This document shows positions 24,894-34,869 of a stretch of 64,000 bases of DNA, in pieces. The stretch's first letter is position 1. The number at the start of each line of letters is the position of its first letter. The translations under genes were made by a program, and so were the position numbers. Location: NCBI GenBank assembly GCA_000507305.1, contig DF239087.1:279234-343233 (forward strand). The letters run 5' to 3'. The notes under the pieces were generated by a model. That model was not told where the DNA came from and made no database searches. It saw only the letters and a program-made list of their open reading frames with translations. Origin of the DNA: Breviolum minutum Mf 1.05b.01. Taxonomy: Eukaryota; Sar; Dinophyceae; Suessiales; Symbiodiniaceae.

Positions 24894-25029
24894 CTTTCTG
24901 AATTTGGTGGAGGGGAAGCTTTCCCATTTGACCTTTTTGTCGGACGACTGACTCTTTTTAAGTCGGAGCTCGCCAGTGCCGAGGTCCGCGGAAAATGGTG
25001 CCAGGGCCCCGGTTGTTCGAGATGTCACC
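24894..25029 (-). CDS. Exon downstream of the WD40 repeats, unrecognised
   Basis: This 136-nt minus-strand exon starts after CTCCTGCAG|GGTGAC (phase 2) and ends TTCAGAAAG|GTATAT (GT donor, phase 0). It encodes 45 residues, beginning VTSRTTGALAPFSADLGTGE and followed by a lysine- and serine-rich part (LKKSQSSDKKVKWESF). The G+C content is above the flanks, both splice sites are good, and the phase matches the exon at 25191-25257 if that uses a GA donor. No family is recognised. It probably encodes the region following the beta-propeller. Confidence 0.6.
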
Positions 25030-25190
25030 CTGCAGGAGTGAGATACTCGGTTGGTTGAGCGGGGCCGCTCCGACCCATTCTGAAGGAGGCAGAAAATTTT
25101 TCGAGACGAATTTTATATCATCCAAACAGGTAGGTCAACTTACAATCCTTCGGTCCTTACTTCGGTAGACAGGAAGTAGACGACCGTATC

Positions 25191-25257
25191 CCTTGGGATT
25201 GGTCGAAGAACAATTGGCAAGCAGGGTTCTTTTTGGTGCGGAAACAAACCACGTGAC
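25191..25257 (-). CDS. Probable exon downstream of the WD40 repeats
   Basis: This 67-nt minus-strand exon runs from TTCCCAG|GTCACG (phase 1) to CCCAAGG|GATACG (GA donor, phase 2). It encodes HVVCFRTKKNPACQLFFDQS plus Q, and its exit phase joins the next exon in frame. The GA donor is non-standard but documented in dinoflagellates. No family is recognised. Confidence 0.45.
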
Positions 25258-25705
25258 CTGGGAAAAAACCTCGATATTCAGTACTATGAATCCTTATAGA
25301 ACGTACCACAAGGACCTCTAAGTAAACTTTGTGACACAAAGCTTATGGTTTAATGTGACAGAAATCACTCACCTAAGTTGAGCAAACTATCCTCTGGTCA
25401 ACCCAAATGCTGCTTGCTGGAAAGTCCACCAGGTACGCTTACAAGGGGTACCCCCAGACACCAAAGTCCTTGCAACATGCCCCTTGGAGTGACATTTCAT
25501 AATGGAACCGGCGCTACAACTGAAACCGTTGTTCATGTTGTTTTTTGTCCTCCTCTTCTTCTTCTTCAGAACTCACACTCTTGTGAAAGATACACTAGCA
25601 GCACTGAAACACCGCAACAAAACACCTTTCTTTAGACTCATAGATCTGCTCCTAAATGCTGCAAACGCAAGGACTCCCAAAAAAGCTTCCCCCAACGCCT
25701 CAAGC

Positions 25706-25735
25706 CGTGATGATTTCGGCCGAGATGACCGCTTC
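25706..25735 (-). CDS. Possible 30-nt WD40 exon, start of a seventh repeat
   Basis: After ACGGAG|GAAGCG (phase 0) the minus strand reads EAVISAEIIT up to a possible GC donor (ACG|GCTTGA). Joined to the preceding exon ending GHT, this gives GH, three residues, V, then SA. That is exactly the spacing found at the other repeat junctions of this gene. The usual FSPDG that should follow is missing or diverged, and the next exon was not found, so the call is tentative. Confidence 0.3.
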
Positions 25736-26484
25736 CTCCGTACCGGGCTGCTTTTCGGCGATCTTCAACCGATTCAAAGAGGTGTCAGTTTTTTAGTTGT
25801 TGCTTGGGAAAATACCTTTGAAAATTTGGAGATGACTATCACATGTATGCAAAATCCGCAAAATCCACAAAACTCAAAACAACCAACCCAAAAAAAAAGG
25901 AACTGCATTTTGATCTGTTGCCTTTTTTCGCCCCTCCAGAAACAAAGAATCAATGAACACACATGCAGATGGCTCTCAACAGCAACTTCTCCAAGGCTTA
26001 GTTAGTTGGTTTGGCTTGGTGGTTTGGGATTCGGGAGTATTCCTATGTAACAATCCCTTTCATAAGGGGACCAGGAATCAAAAGCAACAATTTGTCATTA
26101 GCTGATTGGTTTTACTCCAAAAAAATATCAAAGCTCACCTGTTTCGAGTTATTGTTTGATGACAGTCACCCCAGCGTTATTTTTGTCTGAATGGAATTTC
26201 GATATATGATAAATCCTGTTTTAAGTTTCTTGCCTTACCTATGATTCCAGCAAAAAGATTCAACTACAATCATTCAACAAGTAAATCATGTTCGATTAAA
26301 AAGAACGATTGACTAATATACAGGACATGAAAAAGACCTGTATATTATATATTCTCTCCGAGCTAGTTATTTGAGAATTGCATAATTCACCAATGCCAAA
26401 TTCGGACAATCATAGGACTCCCATAGGATTTTTCCACCGAAAAAAAAAACACTTCACCTGGACACCCCAAATGGGGGCCCCAGC

Positions 26485-26536
26485 CGTATGTCCAGTGAGC
26501 GTCTGTAGGCATTCACCCGTTCGAGAGCTCCACACC
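26485..26536 (-). CDS. WD40 exon 16 (repeat 6, C-terminal part)
   Basis: 52 nt from ACCTCCAG|GGTGTGG (phase 2) to CATACG|GCTGGG (GC donor, phase 0). It encodes VWSSRTGECLQTLTGHT, the classical end of a WD40 repeat with the GH dipeptide. The entering base completes the arginine codon left by exon 15. A donor slightly further downstream is possible, because the frame stays open past the GC. Confidence 0.85.
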
Positions 26537-27454
26537 CTGGAGGTCAAGGGGCCCCAATTTTTAAACCCCAGATTGCCAGAAAACAAGGCCAAGAAATAGG
26601 GGTTATAACTTTATAACCCCCATCTGAATAACTGGATCAGGGGCCCCACCTTGCAAAAAGGTAGATGCTTTGGTCAATCTTACTTTCATTTTGCATTTGC
26701 GGCCGGGTTTTTTCGGGGGCAGATTCTTAGATTTCAGGGAGTCGGGAGGGGTTTTCCAATGATCACGACTCTTCAATTCATCACCCCCAAAGTTATCCCT
26801 GATTGGAGTGGCTGACACCAGGTATGCATTTCGAAGATGTTGAGCGACAGATCTAAAAACTACCGAACAACAACCCAAACACGTGGGGGCTTTTTAAGGT
26901 ATGACTGGGATGTCCAAGTGCTCAATGTGAGAACGGGATGAAAAGATCAGAAAGACTGCGAATTTGATTTGGTTACCGTAGGTTGCATATGAGTAGGCCT
27001 GGATCTACAAACAAATCCATCACTTGCAATGTGTATCATTGCGATCACCAAAGACCTCTCAAGACTCTTAAAACCTGTTTTTTAGCATCCAACCAATTCT
27101 GAATGAATTTCACGGTCCCAAACCACTTTCTTCGCACATACCGGGATGTTAGCTTCATTAGTTCATTGGGAGAAAATAGTTATTCAGTTATTCTTGTTGG
27201 ATCACTACGATCTACTAAACCCTAACTACACCTAACCATCTATATCTGCTTGTGACTCAGAGATGTAGCTCTCTTTTGGACCGAAAAAAAAATGATCATA
27301 AATCATGATTCTTAGAGTCTTGCTTTTCTCTATTTTCGGTGTCGGTGGTGATTTTGAGCATTTTCTAACCCCATGCGTGGCTGACTTTCCTATCGAAATG
27401 AACCATTGATGAGCGACTCAACATGGCGCGAAAAACATTGCAAGTGGCCCACAC

Positions 27455-27494
27455 CTTGCAGTGCCATCGTAGGAGGCCGAGGCGATTAGCATAC
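27455..27494 (-). CDS. WD40 exon 15 (repeat 6, middle)
   Basis: 40 nt from TTGTTTCAG|GTATGC (phase 1) to ACTGCAAG|GTGTGG (GT donor, phase 2). It encodes MLIASASYDGTA plus two bases of arginine. It completes the glycine of SPDG from exon 14 and gives the expected ASxDGTAR strand. Confidence 0.85.
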
Positions 27495-28183
27495 CTGAAA
27501 CAACTGGCAGATCGCGAAATCTCCCAATTTTCAAGGGGGGGCAACCCTGAACGAACAACAGATACCAACCAAAGGTGCCTGTTGTTCGTTATGTTTTCCT
27601 TTCTTCACCCTTTTTGTTTGAAGGTTTCCTTTCCTCGAAGAGAGTCGTGAAATCTGATGTAGTAGATCATGGTGAATTCTCCAGGTTATTGTAAAGAACA
27701 GCAAGGCATCTGACCTCCATGCCAAGCAGATCAGTTGAGTCATGAATCCCAAGTCAGCCTCAACAAAAACTGTGTCCCATGCCATAAAGTCATGGTTGGT
27801 TGATAGGGAACTCATAAGGAGCTATGTATACTGATTCTTATTATTTTGACCCTAAGACTCCAGAATATGTAATGTCTCATTTTTTTTCCACATATGCTCT
27901 TGCTCCATCAGCGGAAAATGTGATGTCTCCAGGATTATTTGAATACAATGCCACTGATCATTTCCCACTGAAGGATTCTGGGAGGAAGCGTTCAGCTTCA
28001 TTCCCTCCTTTCCCTACTTGGTTTCAGTGTGATGTTTTTTAAATGTCCTTTAGAAGTTTTGCCAGTTGAGGTTGGCAGTTTATCCCATTATTTTCTAGGG
28101 TTTTATGCATCCAAAAGGTGGTTTCCTCACCGTCACCAGATGAAGCATCAACGTCAGAGATCAGCTGAACCAAGTTCCCCCAC

Positions 28184-28206
28184 CATCAGGCGAGAAGTTG
28201 GCGGTC
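28184..28206 (-). CDS. WD40 exon 14 (repeat 6, 23-nt microexon)
   Basis: 23 nt between GCCACGCAG|GACCGC and CCTGATG|GTGGGG. It encodes TANFSPD with split codons at both ends (arginine on entry, glycine on exit). The peptide matches the first strand of a WD40 repeat (SAxFSPDG), and both phases match the neighbouring exons. Confidence 0.8.
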
Positions 28207-28279
28207 CTGCGTGGCGCATGTTCAACAATTTTTATGGAGGTGATATATAAGATGTATCCCTTTTTTCAAGGGACAATTG

Positions 28280-28411
28280 GGTGTACCCCTAACAATGTAC
28301 CCATGGTATTTCTTGTGTTTTCTAGTGATTCTTGGGGATTATAACCCACAAATACTCACTATATAGGGCTTATATAGGAATTTCCCATAGGGGTACGTTG
28401 GTAGGGGTACA
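28280..28411. repeat. Inverted repeat family F, copy 2, inside a WD40 intron
   Basis: GGTGTACCCCTAACAATGTACC at the left and GGTACGTTGGTAGGGGTACA at the right. TTCTAGTGATTCTTGGGG and TATAACCCAC lie inside. It lies between exons 13 and 14. Confidence 0.7.
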
Positions 28412-28800
28412 TCCAACTATCCCATGATTTTTGTTGGCATGTATATACATAGATATATAAATATATACATGTATACATCAAATATAGTGTGTGTGTGTGT
28501 ATATAGATACCATATCATTAGTATGTACAGCCATCTGCACACGTACACACACGTCAGCTTGGGTGTCTTTTCCGATTTCGGCAGTGCACGGAGAGGGCAT
28601 CCTTTGCACATCGTGGATGTGGGAAATATGTGCAATCCATGATCTCGTGTTGGCAACCATGAGGAAAAAAAAACTGCTGATGCCAACACCTTCCAACCAC
28701 CAAAAAACAGCAAGAAATCTCATCATGTTTATCTAAACTGATTCCACCCCTACCTGAAGCTGCATGTCTCCCCCATAGACCCACCCGGTTCCGGCCCCAC

Positions 28801-28843
28801 CTGACCCAATCTTCATGACCATCTAAGGTCATAATACATTCAC
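28801..28843 (-). CDS. WD40 exon 13 (repeat 5, C-terminal part)
   Basis: 43 nt from TCGCCTCAG|GTGAAT (phase 1) to TGGGTCAG|GTGGGG (GT donor, phase 2). It encodes ECIMTLDGHEDWV, with the GH dipeptide at the expected place. The first two bases complete the glycine of TTG from exon 12. Confidence 0.88.
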
Positions 28844-29327
28844 CTGAGGCGAATGCAAGGTTCTAGGTAGGATCGAACATTTTGTTAGGTAAATACCACA
28901 TACCCTGTTTACTAACCCAACTCTGTTCATGCCCTCCATGTTTTTCCTAACATCGGAAACTCTCCAAAAATGAATGTTTGTTTTTTCAACTGGTGGGGCT
29001 GAGGTTGTAAAAAATAGCTTGGTGATTGGTGGTTGGTGATGTGATCGGCTTTCTTTGTTTGTTTCTTTGAGATTTTTTAGCATGCCACAACTTCCGACTT
29101 ATCCACTACGAGAGAGGGTAGGAAAAAAAAGACAGGAGGAAGGATGCTTTTGTGGCAGGAGATCAGGAAAAACGTGCTTCGGTTTGTTGTGCACTTGTGG
29201 GTTCCTATGTTTGTATAATTTCATACCCAATTGCGAAGGAATCTTTTTGTTGCTGCTGTATTCCGGCTCCAACTATGACAACTCTCTTACATCCAATCTT
29301 GACATACCCATAGAAATCAACGGATTA

Positions 29328-29389
29328 TATATTTACCTACATTTACCATTGAAAAAAATCCGCTATTCATGTAGGTAAACATACCAGTC
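29328..29389. repeat. Short inverted repeat family J, copy 1
   Basis: TTTACCTACATTTACCATTG faces TTCATGTAGGTAAACATACC, followed by CAGTCC. A copy in the opposite order lies at 54978-55041. Confidence 0.6.
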
Positions 29390-29940
29390 CTATAAACCCT
29401 ATGATATAATCAAAACAGGGAGAAAAATAAGTCAACTTCCGCGTGAGGAAAAAAAAAAGCGCTCATAAATTCATGGAAAGAGTCTCCTAACTCCCAATCG
29501 TAACCCCACCTGCAATAGGCACTATTTTGTTGATATCCTTGTATTTACTATTGGCTAACTCCCACACATATGGGTTTGGGGTTACACGTTGGGGGCCCAA
29601 CGACCCAATTTCTATGATAAACAGTTCGACCTTTAAAAATCTACTGCCTTTTCCATCTTAGTTGCTACCTGAAAGGCCGCAAAAGTTGCGAAGTCCAACT
29701 CTTTCCAGTGATGAAAGAAACGGCAAATGAAAGTTTATGATATAAGGATTCCGGCAGCAAAAAAATGTTTTCAAGAAAAAAACATGACATGTCTTGACTA
29801 GCAACATTGGAAGGGGGACAACCCAAAATATAATTCCTAAACCTGATGTTTTTGGCTACTTTGGGAGGATTCCCCGAAAACTAAACTTTTTGGGGGTCAC
29901 ATCTGCATCTTCAAGCTGATCCGAAAAAAGGCGCTTATAA

Positions 29941-30039
29941 ATACCGTTTATGGTTTTTTGGATGTATAAAACCCTGTAAATTATGGGATAAACTACCAAC
30001 CTGAACTGGTTAGCAGGATTTCTGAACCATCAACAATAC
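29941..30039. repeat. Foldback repeat family B, copy 4, inside a WD40 intron
   Basis: ATACCGTTTATGG at the left and CTGAACCATCAACAATAC at the right, with ATGTATAAAACCCTGTAAAT inside. The left end is degraded. It lies between exons 12 and 13. Confidence 0.75.
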
Positions 30040-30268
30040 CTATTGAATACCTCTAAACTGCAACTGTCAACTTGAATTATGCTGATCCTTTTTTAAAGGC
30101 CTGAGGAACTTTGAATTTCTGGACTTTAAATTTCATGTCCTCATATCAACCTCCCAAATCTTCCACTTTCAGAAACTCTTCCCGCCCCATTTTGAACACG
30201 GACCCCGTTCAAAAACATCAAACGAAACGAAAAAAACCACAGGGCGTTTTCTTTCTCGGCCGGCGGGC

Positions 30269-30328
30269 CTGTGGTGGCACTCAACAAACGAACACATTCC
30301 GTGCCCGAAGCCACGAGGATCATAGAAC
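30269..30328 (-). CDS. WD40 exon 12 (repeat 5, middle)
   Basis: 60 nt from AACTGGAG|GTTCTA (phase 1) to ACCACAG|GCCCGC (GC donor, phase 1). It encodes SMILVASGTECVRLLSATT. This is a diverged repeat: GTECVRLL replaces the usual DGTARVW, so the W is lost. The phases join cleanly on both sides. Confidence 0.85.
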
Positions 30329-30514
30329 CTCCAGTTGCTGGGGATCGGATCCCGGTGAAAACACCAGGTCACCGGGACTGGGATTTTTCCCAAAAAAAAA
30401 CAAACAAAAATCACCGGCCCAAAAATTCAAACCGCCCCTTTTCAGTCAGATTGGAGGTGGATGGGAATGGTTGCAACTCAGATTGATGTTTCATCTTTTT
30501 AGGTGAAATGTTTT

Positions 30515-30640
30515 GGGGGGTTGCAGATTTTTGGCACGAAAAATCAAGGTCAAACCCTGGTGAAACACCAATATTTAGATCCCACTGCTTCCGAAAATGT
30601 TTTTTGGGGACAAATCTGCAACCTTGGAAAAATTAGGCTC
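30515..30640 (+). repeat. Dispersed repeat family H, copy 2
   Basis: GGGTTGCAGATTTTTGGCACG through GGTCAAACCC, ACCAATATTTAGATCCC and TTTCCGAAAATG to GACAAATCTGCAACCTTGG. The order is the same as at 23205-23340. It lies in the intron between exons 11 and 12. Confidence 0.8.
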
Positions 30641-30802
30641 CATGTTTTTTTCAATGCATTCCGGGGTATACTTTGATAGGAATTCCATGATATGTATTTC
30701 TAATGTCACCCAGGTGGACCTGGCAAATTCGATGATCTTTTTTGGTGCTTTTGAGGGGCCTTGCTTTTTTGTTTAGTTTGAAAACAAGCTTCCCATGCTG
30801 CG

Positions 30803-30834
30803 GCAACAACAACAACAACAACAACAGCAGCAGT
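30803..30834 (+). repeat. (CAA)n(CAG)n microsatellite
   Basis: A short run of CAA units followed by three CAG units, only about 45 bases 3' of the donor of WD40 exon 11. Confidence 0.9.
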
Positions 30835-30880
30835 AACCACGAAAGTAATCTCAAGCTGAAAATTTCCGGGGTCTCGCAAC

Positions 30881-30911
30881 CATCAGGGGAGAATTGCGCG
30901 GTGTTCACCAC
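30881..30911 (-). CDS. WD40 exon 11 (repeat 5, first strand)
   Basis: 31 nt from GACCGTAAG|GTGGTG (phase 0) to CCTGATG|GTTGCG (GT donor, phase 1). It encodes VVNTAQFSPD plus the first base of glycine. This is the classical start of a WD40 repeat. Confidence 0.85.
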
Positions 30912-31050
30912 CTTACGGTCCACGGGATCCACGGGGGGGTCTGAGAAAGCTCCAAGTCACATCTGGAGCTACAGACAACAAGTCATGGAAAATAAAGGTT
31001 AAAAATCCACAACTTCCGGAAGATATATATATATATATATATATGTATAT

Positions 31051-31157
31051 GGGTGTTTCCAAAAATAGGGGGAAAACCCCCAAAATGGATGGTGAAAATA
31101 ATGGAAAACCCTATTAAAATGGATGATTTGGGCGTACCACTATTTTTGGAAACACCC
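31051..31157. repeat. Foldback repeat family A, copy 2, inside a WD40 intron
   Basis: GGGTGTTTCCAAAAATAGGG at the left and CTATTTTTGGAAACACCC at the right. The CAAAATGGATGG and AAATGGATGATTTG arms are inside. It sits in an AT-dinucleotide run between exons 10 and 11. Confidence 0.9.
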
Positions 31158-31412
31158 ATATATATATATATATATAATGTCTATATATACTAGTTGGATA
31201 ATGGCTCTCTGATATGGAATTGTATCATTCAGCAGAAACGAAAGTGTTGCCACACCGAGACATTGTCTAGAATCGAGAGAAGGCTCTGTTTTAATTCTAC
31301 AGGGACATACAGTACATTATATCAAAAAAATGCATAAGTGATGAAGATAAAAACAGTTGCAACTGAAAAACTCACAAATGGGTTTACTAGCACGACTACC
31401 CGCCATGGCGCC

Positions 31413-31447
31413 TTGTTATCTGCATGGAGGACGAGATTGCATTCTCC
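31413..31447 (-). CDS. WD40 exon 10 (repeat 4, C-terminal part)
   Basis: 35 nt from CTGAATCAG|GAGAAT (phase 1) to GATAACAAG|GCGCCA (GC donor, phase 0). It encodes ECNLVLHADNK. The GH dipeptide is replaced by HA, so this repeat lacks the structural histidine. The phases fit exon 9 (phase 1 exit) and exon 11 (phase 0 entry). Confidence 0.8.
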
Positions 31448-31672
31448 TGATTCAGGGCTGGACTTCGTGTTCAAGTGGAAATGTCAGACAACTTTCTTAG
31501 GATGGCAGATATATATATATATATATTCTTTTAGTCAAAACTTTTTTAGCAACAAAAAGAAATTCTTGAAAGATTTGAAGGCTTCATCAACCAAGCAATG
31601 ATATATCACCCATCACCTTTAACCCCGTGAAACAGCCAAGCACTTTTGCCACGTCAAGGAAGAAAACGCTGC

Positions 31673-31725
31673 CTGTTTCTGCTTCCCAAACGCGTACCGT
31701 GCCGTCAAAGGAGGTGGTCAAATAC
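31673..31725 (-). CDS. WD40 exon 9 (repeat 4, middle)
   Basis: 53 nt from TTGTTGAG|GTATTT (phase 2) to GAAACAG|GCAGCG (GC donor, phase 1). It encodes YLTTSFDGTVRVWEAET. It has the DGTVRVW signature and is one of the clearest repeats. Here, unlike in repeats 1, 3 and 6, no intron separates the arginine from VW. Confidence 0.9.
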
Positions 31726-31773
31726 CTCAACAACCATGGGGAAACTTCGGTGCAATCATGCGGACCATTATAT

Positions 31774-31879
31774 GGATGTTTCCGAAAATAGTGGGTTTCC
31801 CCCCGAAATCATCCATTTTAATAGGGTTTTCCATTATAAACCATCCATTTTGGGGTATCCCTATTTTTGGAAACACCCA
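31774..31879. repeat. Foldback repeat family A, copy 3, inside a WD40 intron
   Basis: GGATGTTTCCGAAAATAGTGGG at the left, ATCCCTATTTTTGGAAACACCC at the right. ATAT flanks both ends as a possible target-site duplication. It starts about 48 bases 5' of exon 9 on the minus strand. Confidence 0.9.
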
Positions 31880-32255
31880 TATGAAGAACGGGAAGTCTTG
31901 ATACGAGTTCCCTAGAAACACCATGAATTTCAAGCGAGTGGTGGCTCTGTTCATCACTTTGGCGTAAGGATTTTTTTCAGATACCTGGCTTCAGGTCGCC
32001 TCTGTTTTTTGGGAAGTTTGCCCCCCATGTTTTGGACAGTTTCCACACTCCCAAAAAAAAAACACGAAGCATTCGGAAGCATTTTCGTGACCTTTAACGG
32101 AAGCTAGCACTTCAAAAGAAACTATCAGTTCACCGCATAATGTTTCTTCTTGTCTCACAAATGCAATGAATGCACGACATCACACCTGGCTGTGACTTGA
32201 TTTCGGCGGCATTTTATACTGCCCACCCCCAAGAAAAAAAGGGAAACCCAACAGC

Positions 32256-32337
32256 ACATGAGCAATGAAAAAAACCTGGTGGTTTAGGGTATATAGGGGA
32301 TTCTACTACCCAGCAGGGTTTTTTTCGTGGCTCACAT
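32256..32337 (-). repeat. Dispersed repeat family C, shortened reverse copy
   Basis: TGAGCAATGAAAAAAACCTGG, TTTAGGGTATATAGGGGA, TACTACCCAG, then TTTTTTCGTGGCTCA. This is the reverse complement of the family with the middle deleted. The ends TGAGC and GCTCA mark its limits. Confidence 0.75.
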
Positions 32338-32399
32338 GGAGATCACGAAAAAGAAAATCTCCGTTGGCGACCGGCGAGGCAACTTTTCGGCCAAGTGGC

Positions 32400-32437
32400 A
32401 GTTGATCGTCGGGCGAAAAGGCCGCACTATTGACTGC
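32400..32437 (-). CDS. WD40 exon 8 (repeat 4, first strand)
   Basis: 38 nt from TCGTCACCAG|GCAGTC (phase 0) to GATCAACT|GCCACT (GC donor, phase 2). It encodes AVNSAAFSPDDQ plus two bases of leucine. With exon 9 it reads on into QLYLTTS, in frame. Confidence 0.85.
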
Positions 32438-32487
32438 CTGGTGACGAAGATGTGTGGCGACTCAAACGCCGGCTGTGATGATGGAAA

Positions 32488-32593
32488 GACCCTGGAAGAT
32501 TAACATGGAACCTACAAATCACCCATTTAGAAAGGAAAATGATCTGAACCAAACCTCCATGATTATGTTCCATGTTAATTTTCCGGGGTGTAC
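32488..32593. repeat. Foldback repeat family D, copy, inside a WD40 intron
   Basis: GACCCTGGAAGATTAACATGG at the left and CCATGTTAATTTTCCGGGGTG at the right form near-perfect arms. It lies about 50 bases 5' of exon 8 on the minus strand. Confidence 0.85.
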
Positions 32594-32703
32594 ACCCCCG
32601 AAAACTAACGTAGAACATCGAAAATACGCTTTTTGGAAAAGGGGAAACATCTATCAACCCAAACCGCCAATTTGTGGGTTAGCAGCCGTTAGATTTTGGG
32701 GAG

Positions 32704-32915
32704 AATGACGATGACCGTGATAATCCTTATCAGTATCATCACCACCACTATCATTATTATCGCTGTTATCACTGTTGTTGTTATTGTTGGATTTCTTGTT
32801 GTTATTGTTAATCTTATTATGATTATTATCATTCTGATTTCTGTTATTATGGCTGTTATTGTCAGTATTGTCATTTCTCAATATTGTTATGATGATTATC
32901 ATTATTGTTGTTGTT
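32704..32915. repeat. Degenerate trinucleotide-rich tract
   Basis: Imperfect ATT/GTT/ATC units give homopolymer-like translations on both strands (isoleucine- or asparagine-rich). I treat it as low-complexity DNA in the intron between exons 7 and 8, not as coding. Confidence 0.8.
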
Positions 32916-33272
32916 CTTAGTATACACTAAGATAACGTGGGAAATCTTGAATCTCCACTGTTGGGTGGGAGATCCAACAAAAAAAGCGAATCCCAACTCT
33001 TCCACCCTAAGTCCAAAAGGCATGTAACCATGACCCCTCACGCCCGGTGTCAAGGGCCCATGGATGCTGCAGCCTTCTACTTTTTCAGGATGGGATACTG
33101 CAAGTTGTTTCTTCGACCCAAACATGGTTTGTTTCGCCGCACAAAAAAAAACAATACAAACCAACGGACAAAATATCCGAATGTCTTCCAGTGGTTACTT
33201 TAGCTATACACGTCAAAAGTCACGAAGATTTCACCTAAGCACTCAAAATCAAATTTCAACAACATTTCATCT

Positions 33273-33371
33273 GGGTGTTTCCAAAAATAGGGGTACCCCA
33301 AAATGGATGGTTTATAATGGAAAACCCTATTAAAATGGATGATTTGGGGGTACCCCAATTTTGGAAAGAGC
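33273..33371. repeat. Foldback repeat family A, copy 4, inside a WD40 intron
   Basis: GGGTGTTTCCAAAAATAGGGG at the left; the right arm is GGGGGTACCCCAATTTTGGAAA followed by a degraded end. Between exons 7 and 8. Confidence 0.9.
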
Positions 33372-33448
33372 CATGTAACCAAACCTTTCCACCCATCCCT
33401 TTCTATACAAAAAGGCCATCGAAACCACCACCATTTCCAGGAAGCCAC

Positions 33449-33502
33449 CTTCGCATGTCCATGCAGGACTTGCAAGCAATCGCCAGGGTCGACATTCCAC
33501 AC
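33449..33502 (-). CDS. WD40 exon 7 (repeat 3, C-terminal part)
   Basis: 54 nt from GGGCTGCAG|GTGTGG (phase 0) to CATGCGAAG|GTGGCT (GT donor, phase 0). It encodes VWNVDPGDCLQVLHGHAK, carrying both the W and the GH landmarks. Confidence 0.9.
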
Positions 33503-33540
33503 CTGCAGCCCCGGATTGTGGATGATAAGTTGGGGTGAAG

Positions 33541-33632
33541 ATACTGTTGATGGTTCAGAAATCCTGTGATCACCAGGATTTTGGTTGGTAGTTTGCAGTT
33601 TTTTGCTTGGGATTTCTTCCATCAACAGTATC
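33541..33632. repeat. Foldback repeat family B, copy 5, next to a splice acceptor
   Basis: ATACTGTTGATGGTTCAGAAAT at the left and ATTTCTTCCATCAACAGTAT at the right. Its edge lies 38 bases from the acceptor of exon 7, on the intron side. Confidence 0.9.
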
Positions 33633-34263
33633 ATCTTGGCGAAATAGGCTGTGAAACAAAGGGTAGTTGTTGTTTTTTTTCATTTCCTACTAAGAATCAA
33701 AAAGGAACAAAACTCGCCGGCTCCAAAAAATCATCTGACCAGGAAAAAATGGATGCCCACGCCATAGATACCGAAAAAATGTCCCATCGTTTTGAAGGAG
33801 TTACCGTTCCAAATCACCATACCAAAGGTATCTATCTTAAAGTTCCCGGAATTTTGTTGGGAAGTCGTGATGAGTTGGACCAACACTATCTTTGAGGGAT
33901 ATCGGATATGAATCCAAGTGGTTTATATCATGAGCCTTGCTTGGATATATATGTATATATACTGTATATATACACACTATGTAAACACGCTCAGTCGCCA
34001 ATGTAGTTTCATTTGGGTCAATTTCATCAACTTCATCAAGAATGATAAGAATTCGTGAAATCCGCCTAGAAAATTGACCCCAAAAAGTGGTAGAGATTGG
34101 TAACATCATGAATCCAAGAAGCCCAACAAAGAAAAAACTCCCATAACTTATGCACCCCCAAAGTTTTAACGGCGGTTGAACCTCAAAAAATGATGGGTTT
34201 AAACAATAGGAATCTCCAAAATTCCAGTTGGAAAAAAAGTTTAAATTTCCAGCCGTTGAACTT

Positions 34264-34371
34264 CAACTGTTGATGGAAGAAATCCTGCACCACCTGGGAT
34301 GTATAAAACCCTGTAAATAATGGGATAACCATCATCCTTGGTGGTGCAGGATTTTGTCCATCAACAGTATC
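34264..34371. repeat. Foldback repeat family B, copy 6, next to a splice donor
   Basis: CAACTGTTGATGGAAGAAATCC at the left and GGATTTTGTCCATCAACAGTAT at the right, with TAAAACCCTGTAAATAATGG inside. Its edge lies about 70 bases from the donor of exon 6, in the same intron as copy 5. Confidence 0.9.
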
Positions 34372-34440
34372 ATCTCATGGTCCGCATCTCATGGTCAAAG
34401 ACATCTCCTCCCATCTTCGCCCCCAGATTGAGGTGCAAAC

Positions 34441-34509
34441 CCGTGCCGTTCCATCCATGGAAGCGGTAATGATCCGAAGACCGTCATAGGAAAACATGGC
34501 CGATTTCAC
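34441..34509 (-). CDS. WD40 exon 6 (repeat 3, first half)
   Basis: 69 nt, the longest WD40 exon in the confident chain, from TCCCCCGAG|GTGAAA (phase 0) to GCACGG|GTTTGC (GT donor, phase 0). It encodes VKSAMFSYDG, LRIITAS and MDGTAR, the complete front half of a repeat. Confidence 0.92.
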
Positions 34510-34869
34510 CTCGGGGGACCAAATTAAACCCCAGGTTTGGGAGAAAAACACTGAAGGTGCCAACTTTTGTTGGGGTTTTTTTGGGGGGACGGTGCAGTTT
34601 TCTGTGTTTTGGGATTGGTTTTTCCATGAAATCTATGGAAATTCCACATGGATCCTGGTTTCTGTATCATTTCGGTAAGACCAGCAGTGCCGTCTTTCCA
34701 GATGTTTTTTTCGTGACCAGTTTTTGGTGCTTCCTCGCGACAAGGTCACCCCCCTGCCGAGACCTCTCAACCCTCAGTTTTTGTGTGTGGAGTTATAACA
34801 CCAGCGAGGATTCAATAGGCAAAACAGCTTTAAAAAGAATCTCCCACAAAAAGCCCCAGGTCTCCGCAC

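Noticed and set aside
32654-32920. Asparagine- or isoleucine-rich open frames on both strands
   Set aside because: A degenerate trinucleotide tract within a WD40 intron, with no motif or splice limits.
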